A stretch of 64,000 nucleotides of DNA, from positions 111,001-175,000 of the forward strand of contig JAXRKP010000151.1 in the NCBI GenBank assembly GCA_037039925.1. Direction: 5' to 3'. Shown here piece after piece: positions 1 through 11,581 of the stretch. Source of the stretch: Doris montereyensis. Taxonomy: Eukaryota > Mollusca > Gastropoda > Nudibranchia > Dorididae. The notes below the pieces were generated by a model. That model was not told where the DNA came from and made no database searches. It saw nothing but the letters and a program-made list of their open reading frames with translations. Made by a program: the position numbers and the translations under genes. Position 1 is the stretch's first letter. Every line of letters starts with the position of its first letter.

Positions 1-470
1 GTTCTCACTTCTCTACGTTGCTATATCTTCTTTAGATTGTTGCCACTTCTCTCCATTGCTATATCTTCTTTAGATTGTTGCCAATTCTCTCCATTGCTAT
101 ATCTTCTTTAGGTTGTTGCCACTTCTCTACATTGCTATATCTTCTACATGTTGTTCCCACTTTTCTATGTTGCTATATCTTCTTTAGGTTGTTCCCACTT
201 CTCTATATTGCCATATCTTCTCTATGTTGCTATATTTTCTCTATGTTGTTATATCTTCTTTAGGTTGTTCCCACTTCTCTATGTTGCTATATCTTCTCTA
301 TACTATGTTGCTATATTATCTTCTTTAGAGTGTTCTCACTCTTCTTTAGGTGTTCTGACTTCTCTATGTTGCTATATCTTCTTTAGGAAGTTCCAATCCT
401 ATCTATGTTGCTATATCTTCTTTAGGTTCTCCCAATCCTGCCTTCTTCTTCTTCTCTTTTTTATGTCAAG
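1..470. repeat. 38-bp minisatellite (left part)
   Basis: About a dozen imperfect copies of a 38-base unit containing GTTGCTATATCTTCTTTAGG, some truncated. The same unit reappears at 1413-1470, on the other side of a LINE fragment. Long open frames across it are by-products of the repeat and are not genes. Confidence 0.9.
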
Positions 471-1412
471 TTTCCCATTATTGTCAGGGCGCTACGGGGT
501 TGCCTGTGAATGACTCTTCTCCATCTGACCCTATTTGCTGTCATATGTTGGTCTATCCCCAGGACTGCCATATTGTCAGTGATGACTGAGTTCCACGACT
601 CCCGCGGTCGACTGACAGCCCTGGGGCCGCTGATGTTCATGTGACGTACTGAATTTTGTGGTTGCGAAGCTAGGTGCCTTTCGACTTTCCCGAACCAGCG
701 GAAACGTCGTTGACGAATTGCGTCTTTTTTTCGATGCGACGTCAAGCTGCCCGGCCTCAGTCCTCATCCTCGTGAACATGGCGGACTCTGTTCGTACCAG
801 GCGAGACTGGCCACGCGAGCCAAGCGCCCAGGTCTCAGTGGAGTACATCAACACTGACCTGACGGAGGCGATGAACATCTGTCCTCTGATCCGGCGATCC
901 AGATGTTTTTTGGCACAAAATTTCAGAGATGGCGTTGAATGCCACCCAAGCGGCCCGGACTCGGGCCCGTGACAGCAGCGTCGCAATCGCCAGAGTGGTC
1001 CAAGACGTCTCCGAAGTACTTGAATTTTGAAACCTGTCCGACGACAATACTCCCTGACAACAACAGTCGAATCGGTGCATTGTTGTCGCTGCCTGCTCTA
1101 TTCGAGCATTTGGGGCAGACGTATCTAGAGTTTGAGGACGAGATTTTGTTGACGTCTGAGCACCGGCTATGTATCCATAGTCTGCACGTTGTGCAGAGGA
1201 TTGCATTCATGCCTACTCCTGCACTGCGGACACAACATGGGAACTTTGGTTTCCCTATTGGGTCCCTTCTGAAGTCTAGCGCTATGACTTTAGTCTTGTC
1301 AGCATTGATTCTCAAACCTCATTCTTCCAGCGCAGTCTTCCAGCAATATAGTCGTTCTTGTAGCTCTGACAGATCCATTGAGGCCAGGATGATATCGTCT
1401 ACATACAACTGT
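461..1412 (-). mobile_element. 5'-truncated non-LTR retrotransposon (LINE), 3' half of ORF2
   Basis: Reading down from 1412 the sequence gives QLYVDDIILAS, with the catalytic Y-V-D-D of reverse transcriptase at 1405-1394. Next come LRINADKTKV, a C-x2-C zinc-knuckle/PHD-like insert (ILCTTCRLWIHSRC, PKC), VSKFKYFGDVLDHSGDC, SVRSVLMYSTETWAL and the C-terminal RRFRWFGKVERH. This is the usual order in many invertebrate LINE proteins. Several frameshifts make it dead. It sits inside the minisatellite. Confidence 0.85.
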
Positions 1413-1470
1413 TCTACGTTGCTATATCTTCTTTAAGTTGTTCCCACTTCTGTAGTTGCTATATCTGTTC
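1413..1470. repeat. 38-bp minisatellite (right part)
   Basis: One and a half units of the 1-470 minisatellite, in the same orientation, directly beyond the LINE fragment. Confidence 0.8.
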
Positions 1471-1696
1471 ATTTGGTGACAGTTTGTGCATGTTGGCGAT
1501 ACTGTATGGAGTCGATGTGATAAATGTATTCATTGTGGGGCCTATACACTTAATATATTTATTTTTTAGTAGGGTAGGAGGACTACGTTACTACTTTATT
1601 CGTTAATCGACCTGTGTGTGACATTTCCTTCTGTTGCAACCAAATATTTTATCCAATCCCCAGACAGACGAAAATTTTGTAGCAACAGAATTGTAG

Positions 1697-4600
1697 ATGA
1701 AAATCAGTCACACTGACCAGCCCCACTCTTTACAAATAAAATGGAGCGACAAAAACACTTTCTGGAACACAGAGATAACAGATGGCTCTGAAGGAGAGAA
1801 TGTTCCGCGTTCTCGCTTTCTGCATGCATGTTGCCTCCTGGGACAAAACTTGTACCTCTTCGGAGGTAAAGATGGATATACACCTCTTAAAGATTTCTGG
1901 AAACTCAATATTGGTAAGTCTTTTTCGGCGTACCCCTTCTCTGTGTACATTTTGTAAAGTGTGGTAGTGTTGAAGTTTTTCATAGAGGGTTTAAGTGTTA
2001 TGGCTTGTCTTGTTTTAGTTTTTGGGTTTGTTTTCTTTTCAAGAATATTCATTAGCTAATGTTGGAAGTGGAAAACAAAGACATTATTGAACACTGCTCT
2101 AAAAGAGAGTAACAAAAATTGGGCTTACGTCTCAATGCCAAGAAAACTAAGACAATGGTCATCATAAGGAAAAATATGGTTCCATAATGTAATATTCAGA
2201 TTGATTAGAAAGAGCTTTCACAGGTAGAAAGATTCAAATATCTAGGAACTTTGAGGACATCAGAGAGGAAATGTGAAATGGGAATTGATAATGGAGTTTG
2301 CAAAACCAAGGTCTCATTGAGGAAAAGAATACTCAAATGTTACATAGAACCAGACCTATTATATGCTTGTAAGACTTGGACAATTAATGCCGACTTCAGA
2401 ACAAAACTGGACGCAACAGAAATGTGGTTTTTGAAACGTATGTTGAGGTTATTGTGAACGGTAAGGAAGACAAATGATCAGATATTAAAGAAAGCTGAAC
2501 CCAAAACAACACCTATTACAAACATTATGAAAAGGCAGTCAAAAAGTCATTGCGCACATAATGAGAAGGAAAGAATTAAAACATACGATAACAACAGGAA
2601 AATTAAAAGGAAAAAGAAGCCCTGTACGACAATGAATACAAATTTTAGTTTAAATCACAAAATGGCTGGGAAAATAAATAACAAATAAGGCCACCATTCA
2701 TTCATGCAATAGACAATCGTGGAAAATGTCACGGCAAGACACATAATGAATGAATGTTTGGAGGTAATGAGAGATATACAACTATTATTCTTGTCGTCTC
2801 TTTGTTTTGTTTTTCTTTTCTCTGTACTCTAACACCATTATTTCTTCCTCTTGATATCCTGACACCATCGTGTCAAAGTGGGTCAATCAAGACCAGTACT
2901 ACGCAGTAACCTCTTTATACTTTAATGCAAACAGTGCCTAAGGCGACATTTTATTGCTTTAGTAGGAAACCTTAGGCAATTGAATCAAAACCAGTACTGA
3001 AATACGAGTTCAGTGTCAATTCACTCAAGAATTTATAGATTGATTTTGTAGATGTTTTATTATTCAACATCCTGTTGACTGAGTTATGATTTTGATAACA
3101 CAGAATTTAGGCATGTATTCTATTTCATTGTGTAATAATTTGGTTCTTTAAGAAGATAATGCAAATTTATAGTGCAACTCCAGATTTTTGTGCAAGAGGT
3201 GTACACTTGGCCTTCAGATTGATCTAATTTATTTTATATTTTAATTATATGGACACCATTTTTTCCATCTAACAGAGATTTTTGTTTTTATTATATTGGA
3301 GAACCAATGTTTTGAATGGAAATTTTATATCGGGCTTCAATGAAAGATTCAAATTCTATTTTTACATGCCCAAACAATTTCATTTTTACTGTATTGAAGT
3401 GTCATATTTTATATTTGCTATTTTGTGTATAGATTCAGGGGAATGGACCAAAATTGAAACCACAGAGTCTATTTTACCACATCTACAAGGGCATACCATG
3501 GTCCCTTACAAGGTAGGCTACTTTTATCTTTGAAGGACTGCAGAAATTATCTCATGGTATGAGGAAAGTAACACAAACATTTGAAGTTTGATGGGTAGCA
3601 TTTCTTTCAATGACCAGGGTTGAGGATTTCATTTTGATGAATGTAGGAAATATTGAAGAAGTTTACTGTAGTTAGTTTAGTTTATCCCATTGCTCCTCCT
3701 AGGCCATAGGTCACCAACAACCATCTTCCATTTTCTTTTGTCTTGTGCAACTTTTTCAAGTTGCCTCCCATTCCAGGTCTCTTCTCCATGAGTTCCGGGA
3801 CCGTCTTCTCTTTCTTTTGCCTTTCAAGTTGAATTTCAATGCATATCTGGGGATTTTTGCAAGGTATTCCCGAGCCACTTCCATTATCTTTTGTCATCCC
3901 CAATAGGTAGTTGGTTACCTTGTCTTCTAAGGTGTTTGGTTACCTTGTTTTCTAAAGTCTCCATTGGTGACCCTATCTTGCGAAGACATTTATGTGCTTC
4001 TTTACGTTTCCTTTTGTAGCTCGCCAAGTTTCTGAGCCTTTCACAAGGTGAAGGGAGAAGGGTTGCTCTTAAATTTTGCCATAACAAATTATTTCTTAAT
4101 TGATTGTTTGCTCATACTTATATATCAATCAACATACACAGTCCTATCCTTAAACATTGGTAGTCTTTTGTACTAATTTTTATGGCAGTTTAGTAAAACT
4201 GGGAAAAATTGTGAAAAGTAGAAACTGAAATCAAATTTAGCATTTTAAAATGAAAATGGAAACAACTAAATACATCTTCTATCTTGTAGGCGCTGACACT
4301 CAGTAATACTAAGTAGTTGAATTAGTTATTATAAAGAAATAGAATAATCATTTCTTTAATCTTTCATTTTTACTTTTCTTAATGGAAAAGAACCATTAGA
4401 TTTGTTGTGTCCTATTGTCCACTCTTAGCTTCGAACTTCTAATTCATGCAATGAATTCAATCGTACAGGAAATACTTACCTTTTTTTATATTTATTCCAG
4501 TCTCAAATATTTATTTTTGGAGGCACATTTTATGAGACAGTTGAGGAAATTTCCTTATGGATTTACAATCCAGGTAAGTCTACTATGAAACATATTTCTG

Positions 4601-7600
4601 ATAGAGATGAAAGCTGAATATTGGAGTTTATTTGGGTTTTGGGGTTGTTTTGGGGTTTTTTTGGTTGAAAAGGGAGGCAAAAAAGGATTCCTTTTTAAAG
4701 TATGAGAAGATAGGATTGATTGTTGCTCTTGTTTTTTCTACCAAAGCTTTATTGTTTATGTTGTAGGGGTGGGAGGTTGGTTTTTTTTTTTAATGTATTT
4801 CTTTATCATCAGAAAAAGGAAATATGTCCAAAGCGCATATTTTTTATCCTATTGTTACGAGAACAAAAGAAATTTGAATCTTTAAAGCACACTTATTTTC
4901 TTTACCAGGCCTGAGAAATTTCTCTGTCGATCTCAACTGCTTTGCCTTCCTCTGTGTAAAAAAAAAAGTAAAGTTCCTTCAGGGCCCCTAAGGCCTATAG
5001 AGCCGGAGCTTATCCCGGTTTCTATAACGTGAAGTGGAGCAAGTGACAATAATCACCTCCTGGCCAGGACGCTAGTCTGACGCAGGATTTCTACTCCCAA
5101 GCTAGTGCTTGTACCCATTTGCACCTGGGTAGAGTGGGGAAAATGCGTGTTATGTGTCTTTACCAAGGAACACAACGTCGGACCTGGCTTTGCTAGATTC
5201 GAACTCGGGATCTCATGATCCCCAGTCCGGCAGCCTAACCGATCGGCCACCTCTGGTAGTTGAGGCTATATCTGCTTCAAGTTTTGGTCTTGACGTGAGC
5301 TCCTCTGTTGCTCGCCAGTTATAATGTTCTATCGCTTCGTGTTTGGCCATGAATTCGATAGTCTGGATCATGGTTATGAATTTTAAAATTTGTATAATGC
5401 TGCTGATATTGACATCAGTTGTGCATCAAGCTGTACACAATTTGGTGCGTTGCCAGGTTACCACAATATTCTCTCTCCTAGCTAGGCTTAAACGGTAGTC
5501 ATTGAGTCAGATTCATGTTAGACTGGTCGTTGTTGTAGACTTTTTTTCCCCCGGTTCTGATGCAAGAACTTGGTTATCATCTTGGTTGACCTTTCATACC
5601 TTTACTAGTCACCGCTATTTCTTGCTTTACAAATTAAATTTAATTAACAATAAATATCTGAGCGACATTAAACATTTATTTTTATACTAAATCCATTTTA
5701 GTGTAGTGATTAGAGTTTAACATAAAATTGTGAACAGGGCTGTTTGTATTTCCTAAAATATAATCAATAAATTGAAATTAATACTGGATTCTTGAAAAAT
5801 GTTTAAATGTGAGCACTTTGGTGCAAAAACTTATGCACTTTGGAGGTTCATGAAGAGAGAGCTTGTCCTTTGGAGATACACCCCAAAGAAGGCATGTTTT
5901 CTGTGTTTTAGACATTGGTTCCACTGTGTGATGCTCTGTCTTTGCCGGGTCTGTATTATAAAAGAGATGAAGGAAGATTCTAGTGTTTAATTTTCAGGAT
6001 TATACTTCCATGAACATATCCATGAGTGGAAGCCGAAACAATATAAGCTCAATATAGATCTCTTATATTTTTATTTCTGTTTGCTATTAGTGCCATCAGC
6101 TGTTTATTTCTACTGGGTTCTAACTTTTCCATAATCATCCTGTCAATGATAACCGTGAAAGTTGAAGTTATGTTCTCTGTTACCACAGATTTAAATCTGA
6201 TGAAGATGTACTCATGTGACGAGCACCTTCCAAGACCCGTGAGTAGAAGAGAACATTCAGCTGTAACCCACAACAATGTTATGTATGTCTTTGGTGGCTT
6301 TATGGATAGCAGCGGCTCGTCAGAAGAGTTTTGGGCGTTTGACATGGGTACGTTGTTTTTTTCTACATTTTTTTTTCATATGCTTTTATCTTCTCATATT
6401 TTTTTTTAACAGTCATTAGAATGAATTGAAGAAAAAGTTTTATGTTATATCTGTATACCTTGACCAAGTATTTGGATTGAATAAAAAAAATTCTTAAGTA
6501 ATCACTAAAGTGGAAACAAATTTATACATTATTAGTAACATGCCTTCGTCTCCAAGTTGTAAATTTTTATTTCTATTGAATTTCTCCATTTTGTGGTTAA
6601 GAGAGATGGGGCAGGCACCTGGATTGGCGAGTTTGGGACCATAATGTTGACTTTCTGCTCTTTGCATATTCGGGTAGAACGATCATTTATCTACAAGTTT
6701 ATGGCCAAAAAGATGTCCAAATGCCATTTGTATTTTTTACAAAATAGTTTGTAGGCCAGGGTAGGTAAAAACAGTCAAAATTTTGACGTAAATTACTCTA
6801 ACGCTGACTGAGAAGATTGGCACTGAAAACCCTCTAGCGGCCGCTAATCACCAATGTGGCATCACCACCTTTGCCTGGTTTTCGGGAACACCGCACATTG
6901 ATCGGCTGACACTTTGTGACATAAGAGGTGGAAGCCAGCGTTGCGCATATGTAAACATGCGCACAAGTATAGGAATAGAGGGAAAAAACAAAAAACTGGT
7001 CATTTTGACGGCTATTTCCACAGCAAGTACATCTAAACTTAGTTTTACAATCCTCTTTAAATTAATAACAATATCAGAGACTGTCGAAGGAGTAAGGGGC
7101 TGCTACAAGAAGGGCAACCCGTTTGCTTTATGTTATTTTCTTTTCATTTCTTTACTTGCATTTTTCTTGAAATATAGTTTTTTCACACTAAAATTCTATC
7201 TCCTTCGTCATTTACCGACCGATTTGTATAATATTGCACACACAGGTTCCCCCTCGTCAATGTTAACAGAAAGACATCGGGTTTCTTTGATATCTTGTCA
7301 GCTTTTTTGAGAGATAAAAATAATTTTGTAATAAAAATGCCATTTTTTTGCATAAACAATACGTGTTATTTTCAAAAATTCTTTTGTTTTAAATGTCCAA
7401 AACATCTATGGAAAAAAAAACCACGTCACTCTTTAGATATTGAATGGAAAAAAAGGATCTACACAGATTTTTAGTGATTTTCTTCATAACTAAGAGTGGA
7501 GATAGATTTTGAAATTTTGGTCAAAATCCAAGATGGCGGCCATTTCCTTGGCAACCACGGATGCTAAAAACTTTTCAATGTTATAGTATGACCTTATTTC

Positions 7601-10600
7601 AACAGTTAGTCATATTATACTAAAATCAAAAACCCTAACTCAAAAGCAAAAACAATAACTTCAAGAGCCCCCCCCCCCCTCCTTAATGTAGGATTTTTTT
7701 ATTTATGTGAGAGGGAGAAAAAAAGACAGGAGGAGATGTGAGGGGTGAAGGTCTGTACTATCACTAAATTATACTACTACCACCCTATAGTATGTTTTAT
7801 ACAAATAACAATGTTGCAAAAGGATCATTTTCATTTTTTTTATGTTATTGTGAATTTTAACAAGAGACTTATGTTGTGGGATGATTTTCAATTTCCTAAA
7901 AATGTTATTGTAAATATTAACAAGAAATTTATGTTGTTGTGTTGTACACAGAGGCAGAACAGTGGAAGGCAATCACGAAGACAAAACCAGGCCCACACCA
8001 TGGCCACATAGCTGTTACATACTCCGGATCCATGTGGATTCATGGTGGGATGAGGAACTTGACATATCTGTCAGGCCTGTGGATGTATAACTTCGGTAAG
8101 AAGCATAGTATTTCTTTTGAACACGTTTTGCTCCCAAGTAATGTTCCCTCTAATTTGTTCTAGTCCTTGTGCGCGAATTTGTTGGTGTTGTGCAAAGTTT
8201 GACCAAAAGAAATCTCTATTGTGTAAAAATGATTAGATTTTCCTTATTTTGTGCATGCTGTTGTTTTTCATTGATATGCGCAGACATTTCTCTACTATGT
8301 GCATCTTTTCTCCCTAGTGTGCCCACACAAGACGGCTTAGAGGGAACGTTGCTCCCAAGGTGTAGATCGATGACCTCTTACACTACTAACTTATTTGACT
8401 TAACCCTGTGTATTCTTCGGGAACAACCACACCCTCCAGTACATACAGTTTTAGGAGACTGTCGTCAGTTTGGCCCATGCCATTCTGGCAGTCTTGGCTT
8501 CTGCATCAGTGCTCCTCCACCATATCTGACTTGGTTTTCCTGCTTTACGTTTGCCTTGCAGGTTCAATTCAAGAGGTTATTTGGTGACACTCGATGGGGG
8601 CTTCCATACTGTGCGACCAATCCACCCCCATTTTCTTTTCTTGATTTCACATTCAATCCGGTTTTGTCTTGTCCTGCTCCAAAGGTCTTCATTTGAAGTA
8701 ACGTCTGGCCACCTGATGCTAATAAAGTTTTGGAGACATCTGTTTGTAAATGTCTCACACTACCAAAGAATATCATAACTTTTGAAAAATTTAAGGACAG
8801 CTTTTTCTTCTAACATCACGTCCATTGTGCCCCTGTTTGATAAAAAGTTCAAAGCCGAAGTAGATAATGTTTTGAACTTGATAAAAGCTGCACCCTGATC
8901 CTTAGCTAAACTAGTTTTCAAGGAATGAATACATCTACCTGAGAAATAATGTCTACTGTACACTATGTGTTGCATGCTATGATAACTCTGATTATTCTAA
9001 GTCTTATCCAAAATAAATGTGTTCTAAGAATATCCAATACCTGGTTTTATTTATTTATTAACTTGTATAAAATGTGCAATGTAACTGATGGGCTGTTTTC
9101 AATGCACTAAACGTTTTCATACTTTTGCTTTATTTCTTGTTTTAGCCTTGCACACCTGGAAGAAAAGTGAAAGGTTTAGGCACCTGCCCTGCCCTGACAG
9201 GCCACACAGCAAATGTTGTAAGTCACATACTAGATTATCTTCCCCTATATTTCACTTCCTCTTATCTTTTTTCCTATTTTTCTATGAGGTTAAATAGGGA
9301 AGGGTCATTTAGTGCATAGAGATCATTTTTGGCTTTTTTTTTAGGAGTTATTGTTACCTCAATTTCCATTTCTCCTTACTCTTCCAGGTCTATGACAACA
9401 TAATCATGGTGGGCGGATGCCGTAATAGGAAATCACCCTCAGACGCCTGGATTTTCAACTTCCGTAAGATTCCATTTCTTTTCCATTTCATTACTGTTTT
9501 TCTTCATGCCTAACTAACTGCCCCATGATTTCGATAATGATGGTGGTTGAGAGGCATTGCTATTAGATTTAGTAGGCGGTTGGCGGGTTCTGCTGGTATG
9601 TCCTTTCTTTCCTTTCACTCTTTTACATACGTTTCTTTCATCTTTCAGTTTCCTCTTTATTCACCCTGAGATCACCGCATATGGTGGATGAGGTACGTTG
9701 CAATGAAATAAAACATATAGATTCAACTTCCTCCTTTCAGTCCATTAAATCTTTGTCACCTCACTTTCTCTTTTAGCTTCATCTTCGTAGTTTCAATCCA
9801 GTACATTTGTCAGATGAGACTTTTTGTTTTCATTTCTCATGTAGGTCACAACACTTGGAGATGTGTAGAAACACCAAAGCAAACTCCATTTCCTTCAATA
9901 TCCCTCCATAAGTCAGTTCTCATCGATCCTGTCAAGATATCTCAAGCTGACGCCCAGGCCTCAACAAAATCTGTACCTAACCTGCAAACACCCGCACCCT
10001 TGCTTCCCTGGCAACAAAGCCCCCCTGATATAAGACCATGGACAAGCCACGCCCTTGGTTTCCACAACGATTCTCAACATGGGTCTGTCCTGGATTTACA
10101 ATTAACAATGTTACTGGATAAGAACAACAACAGTGAAGAGGACATAACAAGGTTAAGCATGGGGGGTTCCTGCTCGTCTAAAGGTGATTTTTATTCACCT
10201 TTGGAACAGATTGGTAGTAAAGAACAGACAGAGGAAAAATCGTGGTGTCAGACAGATAACCAACACACGCAGGCGATTCCCAGATCAAAGGCTGATATTC
10301 TGAAAATCCGCCCGGCTTCATGTGAAGATTGTGGTGATGATTCTCCTTTGCTTGGAAGATTTCATTCCATCGAATCTGATGTTGACCTTGGACAGAGCAA
10401 CAAGATTATAACTCTATCTGATGAAAATGTGTGTATTGAATCTGGCGAGGAAGATCACCAATTTGAACATTTGTTATGTAACCATGACAATCCTTCAAGA
10501 TCTACATTCTACGAGGTGAGGGATTCCCATTCAGGGAAAGACATGCAAGAGTTTTTCATCCGAACAGCCCAACATATCATGCTCAGATCACCATTCCGCC

Positions 10601-11581
10601 TTTCTCAAATCAATCACTACCTCTCATAATAGTGATGTGAGTTTTAATGCTTATTCTAATAGACTGCTTACGGAAGACAAAGACAATTTCTTCACAAATC
10701 CATTGTATGAAAAACTTTATGGTGAGAGCTTTGAAGAAATGGCATCTGTAGACCTTAAACATGGAAATGTTTTAACAAAAACAACAAATGTATTGCCACA
10801 GTCAAAAAGTATTGACGAAGCTCAATCATCAGATCTGATTCTTGAAGATTTAGAATCTTGTGAAGATGATTTGATACTTAGAAACATCAAGTTACCCTAT
10901 CCTTCAAATCAGTTGACACATTGGTCGTCTTTGAAAGATTTGACCTCGTCTTGTTATCATTTCAATAATTCACATGTATGCCAGCAAAGCCATACAAAAT
11001 CTTTAGATGACTTAAAAAGTGATGTTGATAGCAAGGCACCAAAGTACCAAAAGAAGTTGGAAGATCTGAAACACTATGCATACGGGAAACAGAATAAGAA
11101 ATGCAGTCACCTTCGCGGTATTGAAGAAGTGAGGAGACGGTCAAGGACAAGTCAGAGAATTTCAAGAGCGTATGTTAAGCATTCGGCCATGACTGGCCAC
11201 AGAAATTCTGTTACAGATACTGCCCAACAAGAAGAAGACTGTGTGATGTCAGCAGCAAGGCAGGATGCTCATCAGTATTCGCAACCATTACAAACACCTG
11301 TGGCTGCTGTGTTGAGAAACAAATTGCCTGTAAATATTTCAGGGAACAGTTACAGACGCTTAAACATTCAATCAAGGAAGGATGCAAACATTGGAAATGT
11401 GCAATGTAGGGACGCAGGTAAAAGTAGTTCCCCATGGAAGATTCCGTATGACGTGACAAATGACCAGAGACTTGTTTTGATGATTTTAGGTGGTCAGACA
11501 GAGGCTGACATTTGTGACACAAAAATCTTTGAAGCTATGGAAATGTTACTTATTTTGAATTATTATAATGATTATATTTAG
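1697..11581 (+). CDS. Kelch-repeat beta-propeller protein, multi-exon, with long polar C-terminal region
   Basis: Eight exons join in phase with GT-AG introns: 1697-1913, 3433-3512, 4501-4573, 6189-6347, 7952-8095, 9146-9217, 9388-9463 and 9845-11581. Successive exons give kelch strands with the double glycine: LYLFGG (1851-1868), IFIFGG (4507-4524), MYVFGG (about 6281), MWIHGG (about 8031) and IIMVGG (about 9400). Each is followed by the W-(I/A/M/K)-(Y/F/L)-(N/D) end of a blade. A sixth strand, LMILGG, lies far downstream at about 11476-11493. About 500 residues of Ser/Asp/Glu/Asn/Gln-rich sequence separate blade five from it. With two single-base frame breaks allowed for (exons 6 and 8) the protein is about 851 residues. 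Kelch propellers are protein-interaction scaffolds. The set resembles RABEPK/KLHDC-type proteins, but I cannot name an ortholog. The ATG at 1697 is the first in frame after a stop, and an upstream exon cannot be excluded. Confidence 0.8.
2090..2760 (+). mobile_element. LINE reverse transcriptase 3' fragment, degenerate
   Basis: It contains LGLRLNAKKTKTMVI, VERFKYLGTLRTSE and ILKCYIEPDLLYACKTWTI, with FLKRMLRLL at the end. These are standard blocks of the thumb/C-terminal part of LINE RT proteins. Frames are broken after 2457. It lies in intron 1 of the kelch gene, in sense orientation. Confidence 0.8.
3677..4085 (-). mobile_element. LINE C-terminal end (RTE-like), degenerate
   Basis: Read across frame slips, the minus strand gives GKRKRRRSRNSWRRDLEWEA, then QLEKVAQDKRKWKMVVGDLW and a stop at 3679-3677. 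This is the R-x-x-x-W-R-R-D-L ... Q-L-x-x-x-A-Q-D-R-x-x-W signature at the end of RTE-type LINE proteins. It is in intron 2 of the kelch gene, antisense. Confidence 0.75.
4960..5258 (-). mobile_element. tRNA-derived SINE, family A, copy 1
   Basis: The minus strand starts with a tRNA-like head (A-box-like GGTGGCCGATCGGTTAGG; B-box-like GAGTTCGAATC). A conserved body follows (TTGTGTTCCTTGG, CAGACTAGCGTCCTGGCCAGG), then the tail GCCTTAGGGGCCCTGAAGG and a T run at 4959-4970. Family copies occur at 26643, 40768, 47141 and 55156. Confidence 0.85.
6601..7682 (+). repeat. 1.08 kb non-coding dispersed repeat, copy 1, TTAA-flanked
   Basis: From about 6608 to 7640 it is colinear and clearly similar to 36302-37318. 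Shared blocks include CTGCTCTTTGCATATTCGGG, TTTGTGACATAAGAGGTG and CCAAGATGGCGGCCATTTC. There is no long open frame. TTAA occurs at 6597-6600 and 7683-7686. The left end reads GAGAGATGGGG and the right end CCCCCTCC, a weak G/C-run inverted repeat. It may be a non-autonomous TTAA-targeting DNA transposon. It lies in intron 4 of the kelch gene. Confidence 0.7.
8139..8350. mobile_element. hAT-like MITE, 212 bp, with 9-bp target duplication
   Basis: The ends are inverted repeats (left AATGTTCCCTCTAA; right, reverse-complemented, AACGTTCCCTCTAA). The direct repeat GCTCCCAAG flanks both sides (8130-8138 and 8351-8359). An 8-9 bp duplication with short TIRs points to the hAT superfamily. There is no coding capacity. 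It is in intron 5 of the kelch gene. Confidence 0.75.
8405..8760 (-). mobile_element. LINE ORF2 C-terminal domain fragment (RTE-like)
   Basis: The minus strand reads FTNRCLQNFISIRWPDVTSN, then EDLWSRTRQ, KKRKWGWIGRTVWKPPSSVT, one in-frame stop, LNLQGKRKAGKPSQIWWRST and AKTARMAWAKL. This is the classic I-x-W-P-x-x-x-S-N-E-D-L ... K-W-x-W-I-G-H-x-L ... G-K-R-x-x-G-R-P-x-x-x-W-R-R tail of RTE-type LINEs. It is in intron 5 of the kelch gene, antisense. Confidence 0.85.
9146..9217 (+). CDS. Kelch gene exon 6 with a single-base frame break
   Basis: The exon opens in the frame LHTWKK and ends in the frame ALTGHTANV, both typical kelch sequence, but the two are in different frames. The switch falls at the A run around 9171-9174: one A fewer makes the exon continuous and gives the phase that exon 7 requires. 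Its length (72) is also one base too long for the flanking intron phases. A sequencing or assembly insertion is the simplest explanation. Confidence 0.75.
9576..9694 (-). repeat. Short interspersed repeat R2, copy a
   Basis: The reverse complement carries the R2 consensus: GGTGATCTCAGGGTGAATAA, then GAGGAAAC, AAAGAAACG, GTGAAAGGAAAG and a CCAGCAGAACCCGCCAAC end. Other copies are at 16085, 22980, 27655, 33570 and 33940. This copy lies in the last intron of the kelch gene. Confidence 0.75.
9845..11581 (+). CDS. Kelch gene large terminal exon (polar tail) with a frame break near 10550-10626
   Basis: The acceptor ATGTAG precedes 9845 and the exon starts HNTWRCVE, the outer strand of the blade begun in exon 7. 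The first frame stops at 10627 (TAATAG), while a second open frame continues to the stop at 11579-11581. Composition is alike on both sides (Ser, Asp, Glu, Asn, His rich; repeated 'K-S-x-D-D/E-L' patches such as TKSLDDLKSD and SKSIDEAQSSD). Removing one T from the run near 10551-10555 joins the two frames. The tail has no membrane segment and is probably disordered. It may carry docking motifs. The LMILGG strand near the end could close the propeller. Confidence 0.7.

Noticed and set aside
75..513. Long open frames rich in Leu/Phe/Tyr over the first 500 bases
   Set aside because: They are translations of the 38-bp minisatellite, with no splice sites or known domain.
8169..8696. 175-residue plus-strand open frame with hydrophobic start
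   Set aside because: It crosses the hAT-like MITE and the antisense of a LINE fragment. Both are explained.
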